A stretch of 64,000 nucleotides of DNA from Faecalibacterium taiwanense (lineage in GTDB: Bacteria > Bacillota > Clostridia > Oscillospirales > Ruminococcaceae), in assembly GCF_036632915.2 (NCBI RefSeq), contig NZ_CP155552.1, positions 2,604,001 to 2,668,000 of the forward strand, given 5' to 3'. Below, one piece after another: positions 1 through 8,734 of the stretch. Below the pieces are notes generated by a model. It searched no databases and was not told the DNA's origin. It worked only from the letters and a program-made list of their open reading frames with translations. Positions within the stretch are counted from its first letter, which is position 1. Each line of letters opens with the position of its first letter. The position numbers and the translations under genes are program-made.

Positions 1-171
1 CTCCCTTCAATTTGTTGATGGTACTATAATAACACACCTTTCGGGGTTTGTGAATGTTTTACAAGAAAGCCGTCCATCCATGCCTGCTTTTTGCCGTTCC
101 CTCTTGAAACCAAAATCGCATTCTGTTCAGCGATGCAATCGCGCAGCCTGCATCGGTACGGTGCAGTTCAA

Positions 172-212
172 GGGTTTGGGTGTTCCCAACAAGTATTTTG
201 CAAAGCAAAATA
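172..212. other. Degenerate oriT-like inverted-repeat sequence
   Basis: The stretch starts GGGTTTGGG, continues with a spacer and CCCAACAAG, and is followed by a second small palindrome (TATTTTGC, AAA, GCAAAATA). The order resembles two better copies at 9402 and 32386, where GGGTTTGGGGC...GCCCCAACAAG precedes a palindrome. The third copy sits directly upstream of mobilization genes, so the shared motif may be a relaxase recognition hairpin. This copy is shorter and diverged. The rest of 1-286 shows no convincing gene. Confidence 0.3.
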
Positions 213-286
213 AGCAGATGTATATACGTCTGCATTGCTTGCTACAACAATGCGTCCTTTCAGTCCGTATTCAGCCAATTTTAGCT

Positions 287-451
287 CTAGTTAAACATGA
301 GAGCTATCAGGAAGAAAATCATAGCAATACCAACGAGCCAAGGGATGATTTTCTCTTGATGGAACTCCCTGAATCCAAAAGATCTTATAAGCAGAACACC
401 CAATAGACCGATGATGCACCATGCAGTAACGGTAAGACAGATATCGTACAT
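287..451 (-). CDS. Small two-helix membrane protein (54 aa)
   Basis: The minus-strand ORF starts with ATG at 451 behind an AAGGAAC-like ribosome site and ends at TAG 287. The 54-residue product has two hydrophobic stretches (about residues 5-24 and 37-54) separated by a charged linker that reads roughly RSFGFREFHQEKIIP, so two transmembrane helices are expected. I do not recognise the family. It has no same-strand neighbour in the window. It is more convincing than the overlapping plus-strand ORF at 50-406, whose composition is not protein-like. Confidence 0.45.
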   Translation of the reverse strand: MYDICLTVTAWCIIGLLGVLLIRSFGFREFHQEKIIPWLVGIAMIFFLIALMFN

Positions 452-669
452 TGTTCCTTATGCATTCATGAGTGTGGTGCTAAAGATTTATGGCAGTGGC
501 ACATTGCTTTTATACAAATAAAAGTGTACAATAATAACAACTTTGCAAGCAATCCCCTTCAAGGAATCAACTGGAACATGGGTGGAGACTGTACCTGTTA
601 AGCGGAATTGTTTGAATGAATTCAATTCAACATAAAAGACAGTTGCTCATTTGTGAGTAGGAGGAATAT

Positions 670-1770
670 ATGATGTTTGATTGTGGTTTACAGAATATTT
701 TCCGGCTGAAAAACGGACAGTCCCGTTCCATCAACTGGGAAAACCGGAACGGAGAAAAAGGAAAAGGCGGCATGGCATCCAGCGATCTTGGTCCGTCCAG
801 AAAAGGTTCCCCGTGTATCCCGAAAATAGAAGCAGGAGAGACCGTAACACTTGGTGAGATCCAGGGAGAAGGCATGATTCAGCACATCTGGATCACCGTT
901 ACAGACCGTACCAGTGAACGTAACCGTTATGTTCTGCGGGATCTTGTTCTGCGCATGTACTGGGACGATGAAGAATTTCCATCCGTTGAATGCCCGCTTG
1001 GCGATTTCTTCTGCTGCGGCTTCGGTGTTTCCTACCAGGTAAACTCAGTCCCGATTGCTGTCAATCCGACCCGTGGTTTCAACAGCTATTTCCCGATGCC
1101 GTTCCGTAAAAACGCCCGTATTACCATTGAAAATCAGTGTGATGAGCCGATTCCGGCCTTCTTTTATCAGATCGACTATTGCCTGACAACGGTTCCGGAG
1201 GATGCTGCCTATTTCCATGCCCAGTGGCGTCGTCAGCGCATAACGGAAAAGGCAAAAGACTACGTTGTCCTCGACAACATCAAAGGGAAAGGCCAGTACG
1301 TTGGAACTTATCTTGCGCTTACCAGCCTCGAACGCTACTGGTACGGAGAGGGTGAGATGAAATTCTACATCGATGGAGACAAGGATTATCCAACCATTTG
1401 CGGAACGGGAACAGAAGATTACTTCGGCGGTGCCTGGAGCTTTGCAACACAGCAAAATGGCCAAACCGTTGAAAATCAGTACTGTACTCCGTATCTTGGC
1501 TATCCTTACTACTCTAGCCACGATACCTTCCTTCATAATGATTACCACAATGATGATCAGATGCCACAACGCAGCTTCTACCGCTGGCACCTTCTTGATC
1601 CTATCCTTTTTGAGAAGGACCTTAAGGTAACTCTGCAGCAGATTGGTGTCAGCCACGGAGGTCTTTTTGAACGTCAGGATGATGTCGCTACCACAGCTTA
1701 CTGGTACCAGACGCATCCTCATGTACCATTCGCGCCACTCATGTCCAGAAAAGAGCGCTGGCCAAGATGA
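670..1770 (+). CDS. GH172-type (DUF2961) glycoside hydrolase
   Basis: This is a 366-aa protein behind an AGGAGG site, with ATGs at 670 and 673; either could be the start. It carries hallmarks of the DUF2961 fold, now glycoside hydrolase family 172, which acts on fructofuranose and arabinofuranose linkages: an early EIQGEGMIQHIWIT strand, the ECPLGDFF segment, FNSYFPMPFRKNARI, and the GTGTEDYFGGAW motif near residue 245. No signal peptide is visible, so it is probably cytoplasmic. Length is normal for the family. No transporter is adjacent, so the substrate cannot be read from context. Family assignment is strong from memory of these motifs; substrate is unknown. Confidence 0.85.
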   Translation: MMFDCGLQNIFRLKNGQSRSINWENRNGEKGKGGMASSDLGPSRKGSPCIPKIEAGETVTLGEIQGEGMIQHIWITVTDRTSERNRYVLRDLVLRMYWDDEEFPSVECPLGDFFCCGFGVSYQVNSVPIAVNPTRGFNSYFPMPFRKNARITIENQCDEPIPAFFYQIDYCLTTVPEDAAYFHAQWRRQRITEKAKDYVVLDNIKGKGQYVGTYLALTSLERYWYGEGEMKFYIDGDKDYPTICGTGTEDYFGGAWSFATQQNGQTVENQYCTPYLGYPYYSSHDTFLHNDYHNDDQMPQRSFYRWHLLDPILFEKDLKVTLQQIGVSHGGLFERQDDVATTAYWYQTHPHVPFAPLMSRKERWPR

Positions 1771-1794
1771 TTTTTGACGCTTTTCCTATTTTAT

Positions 1795-1944
1795 ATGTTT
1801 CATGACTTTGCATACTCTGTGCATGATTTCAAATTCTGTTCTTGCGGATTGTGTGCAGTCGATGGCGGGCATGAGTGTCTCCGTAGATGCGGAAATCCAG
1901 AAGACTGGGAAGAATTATCTGAAGCGCAAAGCGTAGATGATTGA
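1795..1944 (+). pseudogene. Truncated DUF7695-like remnant (49 aa)
   Basis: This short ORF, too small for usual cut-offs, encodes a peptide with HDFKFCSCGLCAVDGGHE and an NPEDWEELSE tail. This is the conserved C-terminal part of a small Cys-rich family that I recall as DUF7695. Family members normally carry an extra N-terminal CxxC segment, which is absent here. It is therefore probably a 5'-truncated remnant at the edge of the acquired island. No good ribosome site precedes ATG 1795. The family call is from memory. Confidence 0.4.
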
Positions 1945-1990
1945 AAATTAAGCTGAACACGATTTTCAAAGTCGAAGTTCAGCGGCAAGC

Positions 1991-2031
1991 AAAAAGCTCT
2001 TGGCCTTTAATAAAGAGGCCAAGAGCTTTTT
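1991..2031. terminator. Strong bidirectional rho-independent terminator
   Basis: There is a perfect 15-bp stem: AAAAAGCTCTTGGCC at 1991-2005 pairs with GGCCAAGAGCTTTTT at 2017-2031. The run of A on one side and T on the other would terminate transcription in either direction. It separates the GH172 region from the defence island. Confidence 0.85.
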
Positions 2032-2063
2032 ACATCTTGTTTTGGAACATAAAAGAAGGTACA

Positions 2064-2300
2064 ATGGTAGAAAAGAAAACGTGCATCAGTCAAATAAGGT
2101 GGTGGAGGCGATGGGCGTACATTATGCACACGGAAAGATGTGTAGCACATGTGAGTACAGTTGGTGAGTGTAAAATTTATTTTGAAGATTTCATGCCCTA
2201 CGGTCTGGTACTGAAAGAAGCGAATGACTTTGATGCTCGTGTGATCAGCTTCTATTCTAGGGGCATTCAAGAGTATTGCCAGCAGCGGTGCAAAGAGTGA
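2064..2300 (+). pseudogene. Broken 5' copy of a HipA-like kinase gene
   Basis: The region encodes IMHTERCVAHVSTVGECKI...FEDFMPYGLVLKEANDFDAR, nearly the same as residues 9-50 of the intact gene at 7060. At DNA level the two are clearly homologous over about 170 bases. After the shared ISFYS the frame changes to unrelated residues and stops at 2300. A small in-frame deletion relative to the 7060 copy (loss of INN after DAR) is visible. It is a decayed fragment that, with the full copy, brackets the qat genes. Confidence 0.6.
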
Positions 2301-2323
2301 TTAGATATTGGAGGAATTTGAAA

Positions 2324-4188
2324 ATGTGGTTGGATAATGCTTCAGAAGTAGATATCTTGTTTTATGAACCATATGCAAACGTCATTGCAGACATTTCTCA
2401 GAATCCAAATTACAAACCATTAACCATCGGAGTATTTGGAGTCTGGGGTGCTGGAAAATCAACCCTTCTTAAATTGATAAAACAGAAAATTGATGAGAAA
2501 GCACAGAAAAAGGAAAAAACATTATGTATTAATATTAATGCTTGGATGTTTGAGGGATATGAAGATGCAAAAGTGGCTTTGATGGAGGCACTTTTGCGTG
2601 AAATTAAAGAACACAAAGACATTCCCTCTAAAGTAAAAGACGGCATATCGAAATTATTGAAAAAGCTTGACTTATTTAAACTTGCGACGAAGGCCGTATC
2701 GGTAGGGGCACCTCTGATTGCATCGGCTGCAACGGGAAATCCAGTGCCTTTTATGATCAGCATTTCTACGAATGCTGAAGCAATTGGCGAGAGTGTTAAG
2801 AATACAGCTAATGCTGTTCAGTCGATTCGGGATGATTATATTAAAACTGACGAAGTAAATGATGAAAATAGTGTTGTTAATAATGTCAGAAAATTCAGAG
2901 AAGAATTCCAAAAGGCTCTTGAAGATGATGCAATTGAAAATATTATTGTCTTAATCGATGACTTGGACAGGTGCCAGCCAGATCGAATTATAGAGACATT
3001 AGAGGCAATTAAACTTTTCTTGTCAGTAGAAAAAATGACTTTTATTATTGCAGCAGATGAAAATGTTATTCAGTATGCCATAAGAAAAAAGTATCCACCA
3101 ATTGAAAATTACACAGTGAATTTGGATAAAGAATATATCGAAAAAATTATTCAATTGCCAATTTATATACCAGAACTGTCATCAAAAGATATAGAAAATT
3201 ATTTGATGTTCTTGGTTGTACAAGAGTACTGCCCAAAGGAGCAGTTTAAAGCTTTTTAGAAAAGATAAAAAAAGAAAAGCTTCTCATATCAGATGATGTT
3301 ATCGATGTGCAGAAAATAAAGGAAAAGGCGATGGATTTTATTGGAGATGAGAATAAAAGAAAATTTGAAGAAACAGTAGATGTTATTGCCGGAATAAAAG
3401 CCATTGTTGCAGGAAATTTAAAAGGTAATCCTAGACAAACAAAACGATTTTTAAATACCTATATAACAAAAAAGAAATTGGCAGAATTGTATTTTGGAAC
3501 TGATGAAGGTGCTCTTGACACACGAGTATTGGCCAAACTCCTTGTTCTTCAAAAGCTGGATAATGACTTGTTTATACAGTTAAATGAGTGGAATAAAAGA
3601 TTTACAACGGAAAATGAAGAATTTAAAGCAATGCTTGAGTGCATAGAATCGCCTGATAATGAAAATGAGAAATTTAAAGCATGGAATGTTCCTTCGATAA
3701 TTAAATGGGTTGAATCTGAGCCAAAACATTTGGAGAAAATACGTTTGGATCGGTATTTCTACTTGACAAGGGAATCTCTAAAAAAGGCAGATGTTGATAT
3801 TTCAACGCTTTCGGCAGCTGCAAAGGATGTCCTGGAACATATTGGAAGAGCAGCGCGCGGATTGATGCCTCAGATTGTAGAGAAGATAGCGGCTTTGAAC
3901 GCGGTTGATCAGTCAAAGGTTTTCGAGGTCGTCACTCCTAAAATCAAGAAGGGTGAAATTGAGTTTTATATTATAAGAAGCTTGTTTGTGAATTTTGAGG
4001 CGTATAGAGATAAAATCTGTAATGCATTGGAAGGATATTCGAAAAAGATAACGCTTGGAAGTGTACCGGCGATTAGAGAAATGAGAGCAGCAGATTTAAA
4101 AAAGGTAGATGATCTTCTTGCTACTTGGGAAAAATCGGGGATACTTGAAAAAAAGATTATAGAAGAAATAAAAAAAGAAGGAAAATAA
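2324..4188 (+). CDS. qatA: QatA, KAP-family P-loop NTPase of the Qat anti-phage system (frameshifted as read)
   Basis: The start is ATG 2324, behind TTGGAGGAA; an upstream in-frame ATG at 2276 has no ribosome site. The first part (2324-3259) contains Walker A GVWGAGKST (residues 39-47), a helical insertion with a small hydrophobic patch, and Walker B LIDDLDRC near residue 210, the KAP NTPase signature. The frame stops at TAG 3257-3259 within AAAGCTTTTTAG. The protein resumes in the -1 frame (SFLEKIKKEKLLISDD...) and continues to 4188 with the helical C-terminal half (RQTKRFLNTY). One extra A in the AAA run at 3248-3250 would restore one frame. Slippage on the T run at 3253-3257 would do so too. 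Together the two parts give about 620 aa, a plausible QatA length. Gene order A-B-C-D supports the name. Confidence 0.8.
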
Positions 4189-4191
4189 AAA

Positions 4192-4881
4192 ATGGGAACT
4201 TCTAAAGGATATATTCCGCCGACTAAACCAGAATGGAGTAATGCCAAAAGGGCTATATCATCTTTTTTACGAAATCGGGATGCAGATTCAAGAGTAAACG
4301 CTATTCAGAAATTTGGTGAGGCAATGAGTTCTGGAGCTGCAGTTGGCACTACATCATTTGCCAACGCTGCTGGTAATATTTTGGGGTTTGCCTATGATAT
4401 TAGACAGCAGGGCTTAGAACAAGGTTTGATCGATTTTGGTCGATCAGATTTAATTGGAAAATCTTCGAATGAAATATTGCATGAACTACTTTATCAATTT
4501 ACAAATAATTCCTCTTCGCTAGAAGATTCATTAGCGGCAGATTCACTATCTCAGGCTCTTGATAATTTGCAAATAGATTCCGTAGATCAATTGGGAAATG
4601 TGGATTTGGACAGTTTGTTAAGAGAAATGGTTACCTCATTTGTGCAGATCAGTTTCGATGTGAATTTTGAAGAGAAAATAGGAAAAGGTCGTACAAGTAA
4701 CGAAAAATTTGAGATATTAGATGAAATGCATTCATACATAGCTGATGCACTACATGATTCATTGTCTGATAAGGAAATAAAGCAAATTAATCTTAAGGAC
4801 ATCGGTGCAGCAAATGTTGTTAAAGAGGCATTGAACGAAGCATATGATGTATGTGCGCGTTTTTATGGGGGGACAGCCTAA
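4192..4881 (+). CDS. qatB: QatB, conserved subunit of the Qat system
   Basis: This 229-aa protein begins three bases after qatA ends, behind a GAAGGAAAA site. It starts MGTSKGYIPPTKPEW and continues as a largely helical, Ser/Asp-rich protein with no catalytic motif that I can recognise. QatB proteins of QatABCD clusters begin similarly, with a short Gly/Ser/Pro-rich lead. Identity rests mainly on position between the KAP NTPase and the QueC-like gene. Its stop codon overlaps the qatC start as TAATG, so the two are translationally coupled. QatABCD protects against phages in E. coli tests known from the literature; QatB's biochemical role is not apparent from sequence. Confidence 0.75.
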   Translation: MGTSKGYIPPTKPEWSNAKRAISSFLRNRDADSRVNAIQKFGEAMSSGAAVGTTSFANAAGNILGFAYDIRQQGLEQGLIDFGRSDLIGKSSNEILHELLYQFTNNSSSLEDSLAADSLSQALDNLQIDSVDQLGNVDLDSLLREMVTSFVQISFDVNFEEKIGKGRTSNEKFEILDEMHSYIADALHDSLSDKEIKQINLKDIGAANVVKEALNEAYDVCARFYGGTA

Positions 4882-6236
4882 TGAAATTTTGGATAAAAAA
4901 AGAAAACGATGCGGACCCGGACATTGAATGGAATGACGCTTATATTCTTACATTAAACAGGGACTCAAAAAGCACTATCTATTCTGGATTGCCCAATATA
5001 TGGTATCATTTGGGTCAGCAAAGAATGAATTCGATTTACGAAGATTTATTTGTAATAGGACTTAGTGTGTTTGCCTTAGATAAAAGGATTTCGAGAAGTC
5101 TATTTTTGGATTCATGGACACGAAAAATAGAGGTTTCTATTCCAGTTTTAGAGCGGGACAAATGGGATAATTGTAAAATCCAATGGAGCAAGATTCTTTC
5201 TTTTTTGACAGGAGATGAGTGGAAGGTTTCTTTTCGGCAGGCGACTACGGAATACGGTTCGCATAAGAACAAAAATAGAAAATATATAGATTTATCTGGA
5301 TGCGATTGTGTTAGCTTGTTCTCTGGAGGTCTGGACTCATATTGCGGTGCGATAAAACTATTGCAAGAAGGACACTCTCCAGTATTGGTTGGGCATAATG
5401 AATATCCAAAGCTTCGTTATATTCAAGAACAATTCTGTGAAAATTTCAACGAATGCTTTCCTTCCCAAAAATCAGTTTTTCTTGGCTTTACCGCTGGAGC
5501 AAGAGCGCCATTTAAGACGGATGAGCAGTTGTGCAGAGTGGAAAATACTTCTAGAGGACGTTCTTTACTGTTTTTATGTGCGGCGGTTTCTATTGCTGGC
5601 ATCATGGGAAAACAAGTTCCGGTGTATATACCTGAGAATGGATTCATTGGCTTAAATGTGGCTCTTACAAATGGCCGAAAAGGATCCTGTAGTACTAGGA
5701 CAACGCACCCTTATTTTTTAAATTCACTAAATGAGCTGATTGCAAGTGTTGGAATTCAAAACCATATTTCTAATTTCTTTGCTTTTAACACCAAACGAGA
5801 AATTGTGAATATGGTTTCCGAAACAGATGCATTTAAAAGGTGCTATAAAAATACTATTTCATGCTCGCATCCATGTGTAGCTAGATACAATCGTGTGGGT
5901 TCTAGAGAATATCCTGTAAACTGTGGATTTTGTTACCCTTGTATTATTCGGAAGAGCTCTTTACAAGATGTTGAGTCGAAAGAAAATGAGGTCAGAAAGG
6001 CATCGGAATTCATTGAAGCAGAAGCGGATAAAAACAAATCTGCAGATCTATTTGCGGTTTTAAGTAGTATTCATAGATACAAAAATTTTTCGGATAAAGA
6101 GATTGAAAGATTGATTCGTTGTACGGGAAAACTTGATTTTGAAGAAGTTCAAGCATTTAAACGAGTCTATAAACAAGGTATGAATGATTTGATTGAATAT
6201 TTTTCAGATGATTCGAAAATAGAAGCATATATGTAA
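4881..6236 (+). CDS. qatC: QatC, QueC-like ATP-pyrophosphatase domain protein of the Qat system
   Basis: The product is 451 aa. The start at 4881 overlaps the qatB stop. An N-terminal region of about 140 residues precedes the PP-loop motif LFSGGLDS (around residues 147-153), typical of 7-cyano-7-deazaguanine synthase (QueC) and related adenylating enzymes. Near residues 330-360 there is a cysteine cluster, CSHPCVARY...CGFCYPCIIRK, matching the zinc site of QueC. The extended N-terminus separates it from housekeeping QueC, and no other queuosine genes are nearby. This supports a role in defence, perhaps modifying a protein or nucleic acid with a deazapurine-like group. It is coupled to qatD by another TAATG overlap. 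Confidence 0.85.
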   Translation: MKFWIKKENDADPDIEWNDAYILTLNRDSKSTIYSGLPNIWYHLGQQRMNSIYEDLFVIGLSVFALDKRISRSLFLDSWTRKIEVSIPVLERDKWDNCKIQWSKILSFLTGDEWKVSFRQATTEYGSHKNKNRKYIDLSGCDCVSLFSGGLDSYCGAIKLLQEGHSPVLVGHNEYPKLRYIQEQFCENFNECFPSQKSVFLGFTAGARAPFKTDEQLCRVENTSRGRSLLFLCAAVSIAGIMGKQVPVYIPENGFIGLNVALTNGRKGSCSTRTTHPYFLNSLNELIASVGIQNHISNFFAFNTKREIVNMVSETDAFKRCYKNTISCSHPCVARYNRVGSREYPVNCGFCYPCIIRKSSLQDVESKENEVRKASEFIEAEADKNKSADLFAVLSSIHRYKNFSDKEIERLIRCTGKLDFEEVQAFKRVYKQGMNDLIEYFSDDSKIEAYM

Positions 6237-6958
6237 TGATGAACTTAATAGATACACATTTCCATTTGGATCATTATAAAAACTATCTGGAGATGGCCAG
6301 AAATATTACAGAACTAAAACAGTATACAATCTGTGTAACAAATTCACCTGGTGTTTTTTGGACGTGCAAAAATCAAATTACAGAGACAAAATATTTAAAG
6401 TTTGCTATAGGCTTTCATCCGCAGGAGTCGACATTAGATGAAAATGATATAAAAGATTTTATGAGACTTATAATGTTGACTAATTATATTGGCGAAGTAG
6501 GATTAGATTATTCGGCGAAATCGTATATGGACAAACAACTTCAATTAAGATTTTTTGAACAGATTGTGGAGCTTTGCGCTTCGGAAAATAAGTTGATGAC
6601 GATACATATCAGGGGAGCAGAAGAAGATGCTATTCGTATTTTGGCAAAATACAATCCCCAAAAAGCAATTGTGCATTGGTATACGGGAAATCGCGACCAT
6701 ATGTTGAAATTAGTGGATTTAGGTTGCTATTTTTCGATAAACACAAACATGGTAAATAGTTGTAATGCGGAAAAATATCACTTGTTGCCTTTAGAACGGC
6801 TTTTAATAGAATCTGATGGCCCGTACACGAGAGTTAATAAGAAAAAGTATGTTCCTTCTCTTCTGCGGGATGCTTATGATGAAATATCAGTCTTCTATAA
6901 GAACTTTGATATGATCAGTAATATTTATGAAAACTTCAAAAGAATACTATCGGTTTAG
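6236..6958 (+). CDS. qatD: QatD, TatD-family metal-dependent nuclease of the Qat system
   Basis: This 240-aa TatD-like hydrolase starts overlapping the qatC stop; the next codon is also ATG. Metal ligands expected for TatD DNases are visible: DTHFHLD near the start (HxH), GEVGLDY with the glutamate, HIRGAEEDA, IVHWYTG and ESDGPYTR near the end. Length is slightly short for TatD (about 260 aa). As last gene of a tightly overlapping four-gene set it fits QatD. An AT-rich gap of about 100 bp follows before the HipA-like gene. Housekeeping TatD is an alternative on sequence alone, but the context makes that unlikely. Confidence 0.85.
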   Translation: MMNLIDTHFHLDHYKNYLEMARNITELKQYTICVTNSPGVFWTCKNQITETKYLKFAIGFHPQESTLDENDIKDFMRLIMLTNYIGEVGLDYSAKSYMDKQLQLRFFEQIVELCASENKLMTIHIRGAEEDAIRILAKYNPQKAIVHWYTGNRDHMLKLVDLGCYFSINTNMVNSCNAEKYHLLPLERLLIESDGPYTRVNKKKYVPSLLRDAYDEISVFYKNFDMISNIYENFKRILSV

Positions 6959-7059
6959 ATTAATAAAGATAGAATATATTCTAATATATTGCTATATAGA
7001 AGTTACAGCAGGAATGGTATGATACAAGAAAAATAGATGTGTGAAACTGGAAGAAAGTA

Positions 7060-8166
7060 ATGAATGAGGTAATAGTCTATCATATCATGCACACGGAAAG
7101 ATGTGTGGCACAGGTGAGCACGGCTGGTGAGTGCAAAATTTATTTTGAAGATTTTATGCTCTACGGTCTAGTGCTGAAAGAATCGAATGACTTTGACGCT
7201 CGAATCAATAATGTGATCAGCTTCTATTCTTGGCGTGCATCCAGACTGATACCGTACGACCGTACTTATGCAAAGGAAATCTTGAATAGCATTGGTGTGT
7301 CCCAGAGCAATACGGATAGGGAACGTGCCTGGATTACGCTTTCTTACCATTGCTTATCTTTGTTGGATGTGTTCTGGGTAAAAGCAGAAAATGAGACAGT
7401 TCGGTTCGAGGAGATCAACCTTTACACGCATTCTCTGGGCAATGACTTTGTGGATATTGCACTGTGTGGACATCAGAAGACTGTAACAAATGCCCATTTT
7501 CTGGCTGATGATTTGTCCACGGGTGGATGCTACCCCAAGGCGTGGGTGCACAAAGAGGATGGCTTTTACCTTTATAAAGGCGGTGGAAGAAACGCTGTTG
7601 AGCGCGAAGTGCTGGCAAGTAAAATTTGCCGATGCTTTGACTGCCATCAGGTTCTGTATGGGCAGGGGATGTTTGAGAACGAGCCAGTTTCCATCAGCAA
7701 AATTATGACTTCACAGCGGTATAGCCTTGTGACGTATGCAGCCTATGATGTCTACTGCACAAACCGTGATTGGAATACGCTGGATAAAATTCTGGAACTG
7801 GATGCTCACGGATACTATATGATGAACATTCTGGATTATCTGGTGGGCAACACTGACCGCCATTGGGAAAACTGGGGCCTGTTGGTGGACAATGAGACGA
7901 ATCAACCTATCCGTCTGCATGACCTGATGGACTTTAATCGAGCGTTCCAGCAGTATAACACGCTGGAAGGTGCAAACTGCCTGACTGTTGGAAAGCGGCA
8001 TTTGAGCCAGAGAGAAGCGGCTATGGAGGCAGTACAAGCGATTGGCCTAAACCAGATTTGCGATGTAGAGAGTTCTGTATTTGTTGGATATGAGCAATAT
8101 GGCGAAATGTTCAGCAGCAGATTGGAAGAAAGGACCTCTGAATTTGTGCGAGATTGCGGTGAATGA
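7060..8166 (+). CDS. HipA-like kinase-fold protein
   Basis: The product is 368 aa. The central part shows HipA/CtkA-type protein-kinase features: a Gly-rich strand YLYKGGGRNAVEREVLASKI with conserved Lys and Glu, the catalytic loop NTDRHWENWG around residue 263, and the metal-binding MDFNRAF around residue 289, an equivalent of DFG. The first ~60 residues resemble a small module also present in the broken copy at 2064. No HipB-like helix-turn-helix partner is adjacent, unlike classical hipBA toxin-antitoxin loci. The phosphorylation target is unknown. A stand-alone kinase linked to Qat could be part of the defence island or simply its integration target. Confidence 0.7.
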   Translation: MNEVIVYHIMHTERCVAQVSTAGECKIYFEDFMLYGLVLKESNDFDARINNVISFYSWRASRLIPYDRTYAKEILNSIGVSQSNTDRERAWITLSYHCLSLLDVFWVKAENETVRFEEINLYTHSLGNDFVDIALCGHQKTVTNAHFLADDLSTGGCYPKAWVHKEDGFYLYKGGGRNAVEREVLASKICRCFDCHQVLYGQGMFENEPVSISKIMTSQRYSLVTYAAYDVYCTNRDWNTLDKILELDAHGYYMMNILDYLVGNTDRHWENWGLLVDNETNQPIRLHDLMDFNRAFQQYNTLEGANCLTVGKRHLSQREAAMEAVQAIGLNQICDVESSVFVGYEQYGEMFSSRLEERTSEFVRDCGE

Positions 8167-8250
8167 AAACTACCGTTTGTAGCAGATCTGTAGCAAATCG
8201 AGCCTATTTAACGAATCATCGTTCTAAAAACAGAAAAGTCATCATGCATC

Positions 8251-8292
8251 ACACGCAGGGGGTCTGGGGTTCGAGTCCCTAATTCTCCACCA
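8251..8292 (+). other. tRNA/tmRNA 3'-end-like remnant (candidate att site)
   Basis: The sequence contains a paired T-arm (TGGGG, loop TTCGAGT, CCCTA) followed by an acceptor-like strand ATTCTCC, then ACCA. No matching 5' half with GGAGAAT or a D-arm and anticodon arm is visible upstream, so it is a 3' fragment rather than a working gene. tRNA and tmRNA 3' ends are common integration targets, and this one lies exactly where the AT-rich island ends. Confidence 0.45.
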
Positions 8293-8299
8293 TACAGTT

Positions 8300-8347
8300 C
8301 GTACTCGAACCCGATTCTTTACGAGAAAGGGTTCGGGTACGTTTTTT
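8300..8347 (+). terminator. Rho-independent terminator after the tRNA-like remnant
   Basis: CGTACTCGAACCC (8300-8312) pairs with GGGTTCGGGTACG (8329-8341), followed by TTTTTT. It would end transcription coming from the HipA-like gene or from an RNA gene at 8251. Confidence 0.8.
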
Positions 8348-8392
8348 GTTTATCGGAGGTTCTGCGGAGGGACTACTCGGAACGGTAAACGA

Positions 8393-8436
8393 GCAAAGGC
8401 AGGGTATCACTATGATAGTGGTATCCTGCCTTTTGC
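8393..8436. repeat. Long stem-loop, copy 1 of a pair
   Basis: GCAAAGGCAGGGTATCAC and its near-complement at 8418-8436 form an ~18-bp stem with a short loop. A close relative occurs at 11174-11215 in the same relative position after a terminator. From 8437 to 8734 I see further hairpins (for example TGCGTACGTGCGTAC near 8505 complementary to sequence near 8620) but no gene. Confidence 0.6.
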
Positions 8437-8734
8437 TTTGAGGAATCAAGTTCGCTTTGTGCGAACTTGGTCGTCCCCCTATATGGCGCGTTTGGGGGTA
8501 GTCGCTGCGTACGTGCGTACCGGGAGCCTGTACACCTCTGACAAGGTGTAACACACTAGACTTTGTGCCAAAGTCTGTGTGCCAAGGGGCCAAGCCCCTT
8601 AGAATCCCTGCGGAGCGTGTACGCACGTACGCAGAAAAATGGCAAAATTTCACTATATCGGGGTGTTCTTTCATGGTGGAGTGTGGTATACTCGGCTTAG
8701 CCCAGTAAATCGGAGTTTGACGAGGTAAAAGAAT

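Noticed and set aside
50..406. Plus-strand ORF of 118 codons at the left edge
   Set aside because: No ribosome site, unusual composition, and it overlaps the better-supported minus-strand membrane peptide and the oriT-like repeat.
8251..8292. Complete tRNA or tmRNA gene
   Set aside because: Only the T-arm and 3' acceptor strand are present; no 5' acceptor, D-arm or anticodon arm can be folded upstream.
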